The notes: a model not told the origin generated them from the letters alone. DNA of 41,344 nt from SFWF01 sp045591645 (GCA_045591645.1 JAZNTG010000003.1:1-41344); one strand, 5' to 3'. Positions 24,254 to 32,093 are shown, counted from the first letter of the stretch. Numbers and translations are program-made.

Positions 24254-24694
24254 TTATTTATTTTCTAAGGCTGTTATCTTTGCAACTCGGTTTGCGTGTC
24301 TACCGCCCTCAAATTCAGTATCTACAAATATATCGGCAAGCTCAAGAGCCGTACCTATACCGATAACTCTGCCACCGAGGCAGAGAATATTTGTATCGTT
24401 ATGAAGACGCGTGTATTTTGCGCTGAAATGCTCGCTGCAGACGGCGGCACGGATGCCCTTTATCTTGTTTGCGGCGATACTCATACCGATGCCTGTTCCG
24501 CAGACGAGGAAGCCCCTTTCACATTCGCCGCTTATTATATTTGCGCATACCTTCTCGGCAATATCGGGGTAATCTACCGACACCTGCTCGTAAATTCCGG
24601 AATCGACTACCTCAAAGCCTCTGCTTTCAAGGTGCTCCTTTATTGCGTTTTTATGTTCGAGACCGCCGTGGTCACATCCTATTGCGATTTTCAT
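24254..24694 (-). CDS. rpiB: Ribose 5-phosphate isomerase B
   Basis: Interconverts ribose 5-phosphate and ribulose 5-phosphate in the pentose phosphate pathway. 146 residues, the usual RpiB/LacAB length. It starts MKIAIGCDHGG with the conserved Asp8-His9, and active-site Cys65 lies in LVCGTGIGMSIAANK. HNDTNILCLGGRVIG completes the family pattern. The RpiA-type fold is not present. It overlaps tsaB by 4 bases (24691-24694, ATGA), so the two are translationally coupled; the functional link between them is not obvious. Confidence 0.96.
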   Translation of the reverse strand: MKIAIGCDHGGLEHKNAIKEHLESRGFEVVDSGIYEQVSVDYPDIAEKVCANIISGECERGFLVCGTGIGMSIAANKIKGIRAAVCSEHFSAKYTRLHNDTNILCLGGRVIGIGTALELADIFVDTEFEGGRHANRVAKITALENK

Positions 24695-25380
24695 AAATTT
24701 ATTTCTCCTTGCTTCTTTTTCAATTCTCTTTCCGCCTGAGGCAATCTCAGGTAAAACGGCATAAGCTTATCTGCTTGGACCGATTCATATTCCAAAGCCG
24801 CCAAAGCCACGCCCGAAGCGGTCTGGTATCTGCTTTGCTCGTCTGCGACAGTAATATTGCCGCCTGCATACTTTTCAAAAAGACCTGCGCCGTCTCCGAC
24901 TATTATTATATTGTCCTGTATTGAAGATAATTCCTGCAACAGCTCATCTATCATAAGAGCACGGTCGTCACAAAGCCTTGTAATAACCTTGTCGCTTACC
25001 TTGAAAAGCGCATTATACACCTGATTACAACGTGCGTCCATAACGGCGCATACAATACAATCTGTATTGCGGAAATTTTCGGCGATAGTGCGAAGGGTGG
25101 ATACCGCATAACAAGGTATTTTTCTCGGCGCGGCAAGCCCCTTAATAGCGCTGATGCCAATACGTATGCCTGTAAATGAGCCGGGGCCGCTACTGATAGC
25201 GAGAGCGTCGATATCTCGCATTTCTAAATCTGCTTTATCAAGCATACTCTTGACCATAGGCATCAGCGTCTGAGAGTGGGTCATTTTCACATTTGTGAAA
25301 TCGGAAGCGATAATAACTCCGTTTTCCGCTACAGCCGAGGAGGCGGGACCCGCAGAGCATTCTAAGGCTAAAATCTTCAT
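24691..25380 (-). CDS. tsaB: tRNA t6A37 threonylcarbamoyltransferase subunit TsaB
   Basis: An inactive sugar-kinase-fold partner that stabilises TsaD in the complex placing threonylcarbamoyl on A37 of ANN-decoding tRNAs. 229 residues. It opens MKILALECSAGPASSAVAEN, and has the HSQTLMP motif near residue 35 and AISSGPGSFTGIRIGISAIKG (about 62-82), all typical of TsaB. It overlaps tsaE by 4 bases (25377-25380), and rpiB overlaps it in turn. TsaC is present at 39 kb as part of a fusion; tsaD is outside the window. Confidence 0.95.
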   Translation of the reverse strand: MKILALECSAGPASSAVAENGVIIASDFTNVKMTHSQTLMPMVKSMLDKADLEMRDIDALAISSGPGSFTGIRIGISAIKGLAAPRKIPCYAVSTLRTIAENFRNTDCIVCAVMDARCNQVYNALFKVSDKVITRLCDDRALMIDELLQELSSIQDNIIIVGDGAGLFEKYAGGNITVADEQSRYQTASGVALAALEYESVQADKLMPFYLRLPQAERELKKKQGEINL

Positions 25381-25802
25381 AATCCCTCTCCCGTTACTGT
25401 AATTTTGCGTACGTTATCATCTATCCGCTCAAATTCAACCGTGATTACCTTACCCTCGAGCGCATTTTCAATATTTTCGCTCCACTCAGCGGCAATAACA
25501 CCGCCCGACTCAAGATAATCAAAATACCCTGTGGAGTAAAGATCCTCCCAGCTTTCGACCCTGTACATATCAAAGTGATAAAGAGAAAGTCTGCCGCCTG
25601 TATATTCATTTACAAGGGCGAAGGTGGGTGAGGTTACCTGACCTTCAAAACCAAGACCCTTTGCGAGTCCTCTTGTAAAGCAGGTTTTTCCCATACCCAT
25701 ACCGCCGCGAAAGGCGATGACCTCTCCGCCCGAAAGCTTGTATGCAAGTCTTTCGGCAAATTGTTCGGTCTCGGCAGGACTGTAGGTTATAACTTCTATC
25801 AT
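25377..25802 (-). CDS. tsaE: tRNA t6A37 biosynthesis ATPase TsaE
   Basis: The ATPase that resets the TsaB-TsaD complex during t6A synthesis. 141 residues, with P-loop FRGGMGMGKTCFTRGLAKGL, SPTFALVNEYTG and YHFDMYRVESWEDL, the standard TsaE markers, then a conserved IAAEWSEN. Its ATG overlaps the fhs stop by one base (TGATG at 25800-25804), and its stop overlaps tsaB, so the cluster is tightly coupled. Confidence 0.96.
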   Translation of the reverse strand: MIEVITYSPAETEQFAERLAYKLSGGEVIAFRGGMGMGKTCFTRGLAKGLGFEGQVTSPTFALVNEYTGGRLSLYHFDMYRVESWEDLYSTGYFDYLESGGVIAAEWSENIENALEGKVITVEFERIDDNVRKITVTGEGL

Positions 25803-27466
25803 CAGAACAGACCCGTTATATTGCCTTGGTCATTAATATCAATATTATTGGCGGCAGGAACCTTCGGCAGTCCTGGCATTGTCATAATAGAGCCGGTGAG
25901 AGCCACAACAAAGCCTGCGCCTGCAGATATCTTGACCTCACGTACGGTGACCGTAAAGCCGGTAGGCCTTCCGAGCGCCTTCTCGTTATCGGATAGTGAA
26001 TACTGAGTTTTTGCCATACAAACAGGCATACCCTGTCCGAGCTCTTCAATATCCTTTATGTTCTTTTCAGCCTCGGCGGTGAAAGCAACACCGTCTGCGC
26101 CGTAGATAGTCTTAGCGATAGCGCTTATCTTTTCCTTGATCGAGAGGTCTGCGTCATAAATAGGAGCGAAGTTCGAAGGCTTTTCACAAGCGGCGACTAC
26201 CTTTCGGGCTAAGTCAACAGCGCCCTCGCCGCCCTTGGCAAACACTTCGGACAGAGCAAAGTCAGCACCCAACTCTTCGCAGTAGTCGGCGATCATCTGA
26301 AGCTCAGCATCGCTATCGGTGCCGAAGCGGTTGATGGCAACGACTACAGGAACACCGTACTTCTTCATATTTTCGATATGTGCGCCGAGGTTTACGATAC
26401 CTTTATTCAGTGCGTCAAGATTTTCAGCAGCAAGGTCGGATTTCTGAACGCCGCCGTTGTATTTGAGTGCGCGGACGGTCGCAACAAGAACGACCGCAGA
26501 GGGGATGAGTCCTGCAAGACGGCACTTGATATCCATAAACTTTTCTGCACCGAGGTCAGAACCGAAGCCGGCTTCGGTAATCGTGTAATCAGCAAGCTTT
26601 AAAGCGAGCTTTGTGGCACGGACCGAGTTACAACCGTGAGCGATATTTGCGAAAGGACCGCCGTGCATAATAGCGGGGGTATTCTCGAGAGTTTGAACAA
26701 GATTAGGCTTGATAGCATCCTTAAGAAGAGCCGCCATAGCGCCCTCAGCTTTCAGGTCTCTTGCAAAGACAGGCTTATTGTCATAGGTATAAGCAACAAG
26801 GATGTTGCCAAGTCGGCGCTTTAAGTCCTGAAGATCACTGCAAAGGCAGAGTATTGCCATAACCTCGCTCGCAACGGTGATCTGGAAGCCGTCCTCACGG
26901 GGGATGCCGTTGACCTTGCCGCCAAGACCTACATTCACATAACGAAGCGCACGGTCATTCATATCAAGACAACGCTTGAATACAATTCTTCTCTGGTCGA
27001 TGCCGAGGGCGTTACCCTGCTGCAGATGGTTGTCAAGCAGCGCGCAAAGCAGATTGTTTGCCGCGGTAATAGCGTGCATATCACCCGTAAAGTGAAGATT
27101 GATATCCTCCATCGGAACGACCTGAGCATATCCGCCGCCTGCCGCGCCACCCTTGATTCCGAAAACGGGACCGAGTGACGGCTCGCGTAGCGCGATAACG
27201 GCATTCTTTCCGATAAGAGGCATAGCCTGTCCGAGACCGACGGAGGTAGTGGTCTTTCCTTCACCTGCGGGGGTGGGGTTGATAGCAGTAACTAAGATAA
27301 GCTTTCCATCAGGTCTGTCCTTTACCCTTTCGAAAAGTTCTTCGGAAAACTTGGCCTTGTATTTTCCATACAGTTCAAGATGGTCAGCGTCTACTGACAG
27401 TTTTTTTGCAATTTCCGTAATGGGGAGCATTTTGGCGCCCTGAGCAATTTCGATATCCGAAAGCAT
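25802..27466 (-). CDS. fhs: Formate-tetrahydrofolate ligase
   Basis: Makes 10-formyl-tetrahydrofolate from formate and ATP, feeding purine and one-carbon metabolism, and the methyl branch of the Wood-Ljungdahl pathway in acetogens. 554 residues. It has ATP-binding NPTPAGEGKTTTSVGL (64-79), REPSLGPVFGIKGGAAGGGY, and FHTGD-type residues in LHFTGDMHAI. GAGGTG lies 6 bases before the ATG at 27466; the GTG at 27475 is part of that ribosome site. It leads the five-gene minus-strand operon. The leader contains a small hairpin TCTGC-GTTTT-GCAGA (about 27485-27500). On its own this gene does not show acetogenesis, since most gut Clostridia carry it. Confidence 0.97.
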   Translation of the reverse strand: MLSDIEIAQGAKMLPITEIAKKLSVDADHLELYGKYKAKFSEELFERVKDRPDGKLILVTAINPTPAGEGKTTTSVGLGQAMPLIGKNAVIALREPSLGPVFGIKGGAAGGGYAQVVPMEDINLHFTGDMHAITAANNLLCALLDNHLQQGNALGIDQRRIVFKRCLDMNDRALRYVNVGLGGKVNGIPREDGFQITVASEVMAILCLCSDLQDLKRRLGNILVAYTYDNKPVFARDLKAEGAMAALLKDAIKPNLVQTLENTPAIMHGGPFANIAHGCNSVRATKLALKLADYTITEAGFGSDLGAEKFMDIKCRLAGLIPSAVVLVATVRALKYNGGVQKSDLAAENLDALNKGIVNLGAHIENMKKYGVPVVVAINRFGTDSDAELQMIADYCEELGADFALSEVFAKGGEGAVDLARKVVAACEKPSNFAPIYDADLSIKEKISAIAKTIYGADGVAFTAEAEKNIKDIEELGQGMPVCMAKTQYSLSDNEKALGRPTGFTVTVREVKISAGAGFVVALTGSIMTMPGLPKVPAANNIDINDQGNITGLF

Positions 27467-27551
27467 TAAAATCACCTCATAAATTTCTGCAAAACGCAGA
27501 TTTTTTTACTAGTGATAACAGTATAACATATTTTTTGGAAATATAAAAGAG

Positions 27552-27580
27552 TTTACTTGCAATTATTCTTATAATATAAT
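27552..27580 (+). promoter_or_regulatory. Promoter of the FtsW/RodA-family gene
   Basis: TTTACT (27552-27557), 17-base spacer, TATAAT (27575-27580). The 143-base gap to fhs also holds a minus-strand TATACT near 27519 that may be the fhs -10, without a clear -35. Confidence 0.6.
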
Positions 27581-27618
27581 AAAATAAATTAGCAAATTGT
27601 TTTACAGGGGGTGCCGAT

Positions 27619-28758
27619 ATGGCGAGAAGATCTATGAGCGGAATAGCCGATTATATTCGCGAGACCGATAAAATTATGCTGCTGCTCGTTTTCTTTACGA
27701 CAGCCTATGGGTGTGTTGCCGTAATGTCGGCGACCCGATATACAGAGAGCTTGTCTCAGTTTTTTACACAGTGTATATCAGGCTTTGCAGGGCTGATCGC
27801 TGCAATCATCATTTCAAACATAGATTTCAAAGAAATGCTCAAAAGGTGGTATATCGCCGCGCCGCTCGGGCTTATTCCCGTTATTCTGACCTTCTTTATA
27901 GGCTTTGCACCTGCAGGCACCGACGATAAGGCGTGGCTGCTGCTGCCCGGTGGAATTTCTTTTCAGCCGTCTGAGCTTTTAAAGGTCTGCTTTATCATAA
28001 CATTTACGGCTCATTTAGGATATGCAAAAGAGCACAATATAAATAAACTGAAGACCCTGATCCCTGTAGTTATTCACGGTGCTTTTCCCGTAGGACTAAT
28101 ACTCTTTCAGGGTGATGCGGGAACAGCGCTTATCTTTGGCTTTATGTTTATTTGTATGATGTTTGCTGCAGGGCTTAGAATAAGATATTATGTCATTGCC
28201 GCCGTTGGACTCTTAGCTTCGTCACCGCTAATATATTTCTTTGTTATGAATGACGATCAGCGTTCGCGAATACTCGGTATGTTTGACCTTGAGGATGATC
28301 TGCTCGGCGCCGATTATCAGCAGTGGCAGGGAAGAATAGCCCTTGCAAACGGCGGAGTAACGGGTCAGGGGCTTTTCAAGGGAGAGCTTACTCAGTCAAA
28401 TATTGTCCCGGAGGGATATAACGATTTTATATTTGTAAGCATCGGGGAGGAATTAGGACTTCTCGGCTGTTTTGCAGTTGTTATACTGCTTGCTGCCATA
28501 TGCCTTCGCTGTATAAAGGTGGGCAGACTCTGCTCTGATGACAGGGGGATGTACATCGCGGTCGGAGTCTTTGCAATGATATTCGGACAAACGGTGATAA
28601 ATCTCGGTATGTGCATCTCGGTGCTCCCCGTAATAGGTGTAACACTGCCATTCTTCAGTGCAGGAGGAACAAGTCTCCTTTGTCTTATGCTTTCGGTAGG
28701 GTTAGTGGTCAGCGTCTATAAGCACAGGAATTCAAGAACAATCTATCTGCATAACTAA
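27619..28758 (+). CDS. FtsW/RodA/SpoVE-family peptidoglycan glycosyltransferase (SEDS)
   Basis: A membrane enzyme that polymerises lipid II into glycan strands for elongation, division or spore cortex. 379 residues with about 10 membrane helices. The family signature appears as PEGYNDFIFVSIGEELGLLG, the central loop has FQPSELLKV and ADYQQWQGRIAL with GVTGQGLFKG, and the end has LPVIGVTLPFFSAGGTSLL, which holds the catalytic-loop pattern of SEDS proteins. RodA, FtsW and SpoVE cannot be separated safely here; the absence of division genes nearby and the LFQGDAGTALIF segment lean to a RodA-like role. GGGGGTG lies just ahead of the ATG. A terminator follows, so it is monocistronic. Confidence 0.93.
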   Translation: MARRSMSGIADYIRETDKIMLLLVFFTTAYGCVAVMSATRYTESLSQFFTQCISGFAGLIAAIIISNIDFKEMLKRWYIAAPLGLIPVILTFFIGFAPAGTDDKAWLLLPGGISFQPSELLKVCFIITFTAHLGYAKEHNINKLKTLIPVVIHGAFPVGLILFQGDAGTALIFGFMFICMMFAAGLRIRYYVIAAVGLLASSPLIYFFVMNDDQRSRILGMFDLEDDLLGADYQQWQGRIALANGGVTGQGLFKGELTQSNIVPEGYNDFIFVSIGEELGLLGCFAVVILLAAICLRCIKVGRLCSDDRGMYIAVGVFAMIFGQTVINLGMCISVLPVIGVTLPFFSAGGTSLLCLMLSVGLVVSVYKHRNSRTIYLHN

Positions 28759-28798
28759 GGACGGAGACAGCACTTACTCCGTCCTTTGATATTTTTTT
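28757..28798 (+). terminator. Terminator of the FtsW/RodA-family gene
   Basis: AAGGACGGAG (28757-28766) and CTCCGTCCTT (28777-28786), then GATA and a seven-T run. The first base of the stem overlaps the stop codon region. Confidence 0.85.
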
Positions 28799-28799
28799 G

Positions 28800-28828
28800 T
28801 TGCAATATGTCTGGTTTTGTTGTAAAAT
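28800..28828 (+). promoter_or_regulatory. Promoter of the E2-like gene
   Basis: TTGCAA (28800-28805), 17-base spacer, TAAAAT (28823-28828). It begins immediately after the preceding T run. Confidence 0.7.
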
Positions 28829-28864
28829 GGATTTGTTAATAAATTGTGAACGGAGGATTTCTCT

Positions 28865-29698
28865 ATGGCATTCCGCGCAGATGGAAAAAGAGTAAAAAAG
28901 GCGGATCCTATGTATACAGTGGTTCCGTACATAATGAATAAAAGAAACGACGCTATGAATATGACTACCGTTGATATACCGGTAGAGCCTATTCAGAACT
29001 ATATTAACGCAAAACGTAAGGAAGGCGTCAGAATGAGCCATATGTCGGTCGTTATGGCGGCATATCTTAGAACTGTTTACGAGTTCCCGCTTCTTAATAA
29101 CTTTATCGTTAATAAGAAGATATACACACATAAGGAATTCAAGGTTGCAATGGTCGTGCTTAAGAGTCTTGCTACTCAGGAAGAAACTATGTCCAAGGTC
29201 AAATTTGAACTTGATGACAATATTTTCGAGGTAAACGAAAAGGTAGTGGCTTATGTTGAAGATAACCGCAAGGAAACTACTGTTAACAATACCGATAAGA
29301 TGATAAGCTTTCTCGTATCCATGCCGGGAGTTGCAAATATCGCAGTCGGACTTTTCAAGCTGCTTGACCGTTACGGACTTCTGCCGAAATTTATTACCGA
29401 CCTTTCTCCCTTTCACACCTCTATGACTTTAACAAATCTCGCTTCGATCAGAACCAATCATATTTACCATCATATCTATAATTTCGGTACCACAAGCGTA
29501 TTTATCGCTATGGGTAAAAACCGCGAGGTTGCAAAGAAGAAGAACGGCGAGATCGTATTTGAAAAATGTATGCCGCTCGGCGTTGTAATGGATGAGCGCA
29601 TCTGTTCGGGACTTTATTTTGCAACAGCCTTCCGCAAATTCAGAAATTATCTTGAAGATCCTTCGCTTCTCGAAGCAAAACCTGAGAAAAAAGATTAA
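28865..29698 (+). CDS. Stand-alone E2/CAT-fold protein with replaced catalytic residues
   Basis: A cytosolic protein of 277 residues that resembles the catalytic domain of 2-oxoacid dehydrogenase E2 and chloramphenicol acetyltransferase. It has MSHMSVVMAAYLRTVYEFP and FKVAMVV in the first half, then MTLTNLASIRTNHIYHHIYN, FIAMGK, GVVMDERICSGLYFA and a YLEDPSLLE end. These line up with the E2 'SNLG', 'DHRxxDG' and 'LLEDP' motifs. There is no lipoyl or E1-binding domain. Where E2 has Asp-His-Arg-x-x-Asp-Gly, this protein has Asp243-Glu-Arg-Ile-Cys-Ser-Gly, so the general-base His and the second Asp are both lost. From memory, similar proteins in other gut Firmicutes keep DER. It likely binds rather than acylates, or uses other residues. 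Function unknown. Own promoter; GGAGG ahead of the ATG. Confidence 0.75.
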   Translation: MAFRADGKRVKKADPMYTVVPYIMNKRNDAMNMTTVDIPVEPIQNYINAKRKEGVRMSHMSVVMAAYLRTVYEFPLLNNFIVNKKIYTHKEFKVAMVVLKSLATQEETMSKVKFELDDNIFEVNEKVVAYVEDNRKETTVNNTDKMISFLVSMPGVANIAVGLFKLLDRYGLLPKFITDLSPFHTSMTLTNLASIRTNHIYHHIYNFGTTSVFIAMGKNREVAKKKNGEIVFEKCMPLGVVMDERICSGLYFATAFRKFRNYLEDPSLLEAKPEKKD

Positions 29699-29785
29699 AA
29701 TTTTGTTTTTGACATCTTGATTTTTATGTTATTTTGATATATCATATTAAATGATGTAAAAATACATTTTTTGGAGGATATTATT

Positions 29786-30649
29786 ATGTTAGTTTCTGCA
29801 AAAGAAATGCTGAACAAGGCTAAGGCAGGCAAGTATGCCGTAGGTCAGTTCAACATAAACAATCTTGAATGGACAAAGGCTATCCTGCTCACCGCTGAGG
29901 AGCTGAAATCTCCGGTTATCCTTGGTGTTTCCGAGGGCGCAGGTAAGTATATGTGCGGCTACAAGACCGTTGTCGGAATGGTAAAGGGAATGATCGACGA
30001 GCTCGGAATCACCGTTCCCGTTGCTCTCCACCTTGACCACGGCTCTTATGAGCACGCAAAGAAGTGCATTGAAGCAGGCTTCTCTTCCGTAATGTTCGAC
30101 GGATCGCACTATTCTATCGAAGAGAATATTGAAAAGACTAAGGAGCTTGTTGAGCTCACTAACAAGCTTGGTCTCTCTCTTGAGGCAGAGGTAGGCGCTA
30201 TCGGCGGTGAAGAAGACGGAGTTATCGGCGGCGGTGAGGTTGCTGATCCTGCAGAGTGCAAGATGATTGCTGACCTCGGTGTTACAATGCTTGCCGCAGG
30301 TATCGGTAACATCCACGGAAAATACCCTGAAAACTGGGCAGGTCTCAGCTTCGACACCCTCGCTGCTATTCAGGAGCTCACAGGTGAAATGCCCCTCGTT
30401 CTCCACGGCGGCACAGGAATCCCTGCTGATATGATAAAGAAGGCAATCTCTCTCGGCGTTTCCAAGATCAATGTTAATACCGAGTGCCAGCTCGCTTTCG
30501 CAGCAGAGACCAGAAAGTATATTGAAGAGGGTAAGGACCTTGTAGGCAAGGGCTTTGACCCGAGAAAGATCCTCGCTCCCGGCGTAGAAGCTATTAAGGC
30601 TACTGTTAGAGAGAAGATGGAGCTCTTCGGATCAGTTGGCAAAGCTTAA
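29786..30649 (+). CDS. fba: Fructose-bisphosphate aldolase, class II
   Basis: A zinc-dependent glycolytic enzyme that splits fructose 1,6-bisphosphate into two triose phosphates. 287 residues. Metal and substrate motifs are VALHLDHGS, SVMFDGSHYS, LEAEVGAIGGEEDG, GIGNIHGKYP and VLHGGTGIP, followed by INVNTECQLAF. The ATG at 29786 is preceded by GGAGG with 8 bases between; the TTG at 29771 of the longer frame overlaps that ribosome site. A possible promoter is TTGATT (29717-29722) with TATCAT (29740-29745), which is weak. A strong terminator follows, so it is monocistronic. No other glycolytic gene is next to it. Confidence 0.97.
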   Translation: MLVSAKEMLNKAKAGKYAVGQFNINNLEWTKAILLTAEELKSPVILGVSEGAGKYMCGYKTVVGMVKGMIDELGITVPVALHLDHGSYEHAKKCIEAGFSSVMFDGSHYSIEENIEKTKELVELTNKLGLSLEAEVGAIGGEEDGVIGGGEVADPAECKMIADLGVTMLAAGIGNIHGKYPENWAGLSFDTLAAIQELTGEMPLVLHGGTGIPADMIKKAISLGVSKINVNTECQLAFAAETRKYIEEGKDLVGKGFDPRKILAPGVEAIKATVREKMELFGSVGKA

Positions 30650-30675
30650 AAAATAATCATAATTGGTACAGAACA

Positions 30676-30706
30676 AAAGCGGTTCACAAATTGTGAGCCG
30701 CTTTTT
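30676..30706 (+). terminator. fba terminator
   Basis: AAAGCGGTTCACAA and TTGTGAGCCGCTTT form a long stem with one wobble pair, followed by a T run. Confidence 0.92.
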
Positions 30707-30728
30707 CAACTCCTTCGCTGCTTAAGCA

Positions 30729-30757
30729 TTGACATTCAAAAGGAGTTATGTTAGAAT
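30729..30757 (+). promoter_or_regulatory. Promoter of a tiny transcription unit
   Basis: TTGACA (30729-30734), exactly 17 bases, TAGAAT (30752-30757). This is among the best promoters in the window, yet the next recognisable gene is 240 bases away and a terminator lies between (30880-30925). Confidence 0.7.
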
Positions 30758-30779
30758 AAAGTCAGAGATAATATAAGGG

Positions 30780-30860
30780 GTGTCGGATGTGGTTATTTCA
30801 AAGATAATTCACGGTTCGTCGCTCGGTATTCCAAGGCAAATAGCATTATTAAACCGATAA
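30780..30860 (+). CDS. Candidate small peptide or small-RNA unit (23-26 codons)
   Basis: I do not recognise it. From the GTG at 30780 the frame reads VSDVVISKIIHGSSLGIPRQ then IALLNR and TAA at 30858-30860. AAGGGG (30775-30780) would serve the GTG at 30789 (8-base spacing), giving a 23-residue peptide. A near-consensus promoter lies upstream (30729-30757) and a hairpin terminator downstream (30880-30925), so an RNA of about 160 bases is expected whether or not it is translated. It may instead be a non-coding RNA or a fragment of a lost gene. With the flanking repeats, this fills the 347-base gap between fba and the next gene. Confidence 0.3.
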   Translation: MSDVVISKIIHGSSLGIPRQIALLNR

Positions 30861-30879
30861 TCACTTGTTTTGATAATAT

Positions 30880-30925
30880 AAGCGCACAAACCGTGAAGTA
30901 TAAGCGGCTTGTGCGCTTTTTAATT
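30880..30925 (+). terminator. Terminator of the tiny transcription unit
   Basis: AAGCGCACAAACC (30880-30892) and GGCTTGTGCGCTT (30906-30918) pair with one mismatch, followed by TTTAATTTTG. Confidence 0.8.
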
Positions 30926-30929
30926 TTGA

Positions 30930-30967
30930 GACGAGGGACGGTTCCTCGATAAGACGAGGGACGGTTC
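30930..30967. repeat. Two direct copies of GACGAGGGACGGTTC
   Basis: GACGAGGGACGGTTC occurs at 30930-30944 and again at 30953-30967. A related sequence, GACAGGGACCGTTCTCTGTC, follows the next gene (about 31869-31888). Such '(A)CGGTTC' motifs recur around genes in clostridial genomes, from memory. They frame the hypothetical gene at 30997-31848. Confidence 0.75.
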
Positions 30968-30996
30968 TGTGATTGAATAATATAGGAGAGGGTAGC

Positions 30997-31848
30997 ATGA
31001 AACTTAGAAAACTTATTCTAATGCTATTGGTGGTCGTGATATTGGCTTCGTTAGTTACAATACTTTTCACAAAACCTGTAATCTTTTACAGGGTAAAAGA
31101 ATGGACTGATTACGAAATCTGGAGCGATATATCAGGCATTGGACAACCTGATGAATCTGCGCCAAAAGAGGCTGCTGTGACCTTTAACGGTGTTACTTAT
31201 AGCGGAGAATATGATTTAACAAAGGTAAAAGTTCCCTATCTTTTCAAAATGCATCGCTACAATGGCGATGATGTTGATTTTTATACCAACGCCGATACGG
31301 GAGAATTGGTCAAGATCCAACTTGATATCGATAGGCAAGATGTTAGCACGGTGGATGAGGAATATTGCAGACAGGTTGCAGATGAACTAGCACAGGATTA
31401 TATAAAGCTCAAAAAGTACGAGGTTGAATCAAAAAGAACTGATTTTGGAAATAATTTTATTTGCTATTTCAGTTATTACAGGGAGATAGGCGGATACAAG
31501 ACGTCAGACGGTCTTCGAATCGGTGTTGACGGCAACGGTAATATCACATATTTTGAGTCATATATGTTAGGCTCTTTCTCGAATGTATTGTATGTAAAAA
31601 CGCCTAACGAAGATAAGGTCGATGAAGCTTTTAATAAAGCAATACCTGAGCTTTTCGATCACCGAATGACAGATAATCTTATAAAGAACGAATACGTAAT
31701 AGATGATATTACCATTGTTAAAACACCTGATGGCAAAATAGCATATCTTTATGAAGTGACACTGTATTATTATTACGATGCCGTTGATCAGGACGGGGTT
31801 CGAATTGAACTTAAGATTCATGATGACATGTACTTTGTTTTAGTTTAA
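30997..31848 (+). CDS. Membrane-anchored hypothetical protein, possible PepSY/YcdB-like fold
   Basis: Unrecognised protein of 283 residues. It has a short basic start (MKLRK), one membrane helix (about 5-25) and an extracellular part rich in Tyr, Asp and beta strands. The stretch FYTNADTGELVKIQLDIDRQ and the later DGLRIGVDGNGNITYFESYM resemble PepSY or YcdB-type domains, which often inhibit or bind proteases outside the cell; this is a weak likeness. The ATG at 30997 follows GGAGAGG; the frame's earlier TTG at 30973 has no ribosome site. The A+T-rich codon use differs from the housekeeping neighbours. It is flanked by short repeats and stands alone, which fits an accessory insert. Confidence 0.6.
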   Translation: MKLRKLILMLLVVVILASLVTILFTKPVIFYRVKEWTDYEIWSDISGIGQPDESAPKEAAVTFNGVTYSGEYDLTKVKVPYLFKMHRYNGDDVDFYTNADTGELVKIQLDIDRQDVSTVDEEYCRQVADELAQDYIKLKKYEVESKRTDFGNNFICYFSYYREIGGYKTSDGLRIGVDGNGNITYFESYMLGSFSNVLYVKTPNEDKVDEAFNKAIPELFDHRMTDNLIKNEYVIDDITIVKTPDGKIAYLYEVTLYYYYDAVDQDGVRIELKIHDDMYFVLV

Positions 31849-31946
31849 AAGAAGATCGGGGAAGCAAGACAGGGACCGTTCTCTGTCTTAGCTAAAAATG
31901 TTTCTGATTTAATTCTGAGCGTTTTACAAAAGTTCGGCTTATACGC

Positions 31947-31979
31947 AAAAGGAACCGTCAATATCGGCGGTTCCTTTTG
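31947..31979 (+). terminator. Terminator of the membrane-anchored hypothetical gene
   Basis: AAAAGGAACCG (31947-31957) and CGGTTCCTTTT (31968-31978) form an 11-bp stem with a 10-base loop. It lies about 100 bases after the stop. The 271-base gap 31849-32119 also holds a repeat-like GACAG...CTGTC hairpin, a second hairpin TTATGTG (32011-32017)/CACATAA (32044-32050) and the regulator palindrome. Confidence 0.8.
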
Positions 31980-32074
31980 TGTTGGTTGGCGTCAGAGCCA
32001 GCGTTCAAGGTTATGTGGCGCAGAGGGAATAAGTATCCCCTTTCACATAATACCCGACTTTCGAGCAAAAGTCA

Positions 32075-32093
32075 ATAGTCAATATTCGACTAT
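32075..32093. promoter_or_regulatory. Palindromic operator before the XRE regulator
   Basis: ATAGTC-AATATTC-GACTAT is a 6-base inverted repeat with a 7-base centre, 27 bases before the regulator ATG and overlapping its likely promoter (TAATAT near 32096). Its size and place fit autoregulation by a lambda-repressor-like dimer. Confidence 0.55.

Noticed and set aside
28709..29416. 235-codon minus-strand frame opposite the E2-like gene
   Set aside because: His/Tyr/Cys-rich antisense translation typical of a shadow; the plus-strand gene has promoter, ribosome site and family motifs.
30930..30967. Insertion-sequence end
   Set aside because: No transposase gene and no clear terminal inverted repeat with target duplication could be seen.
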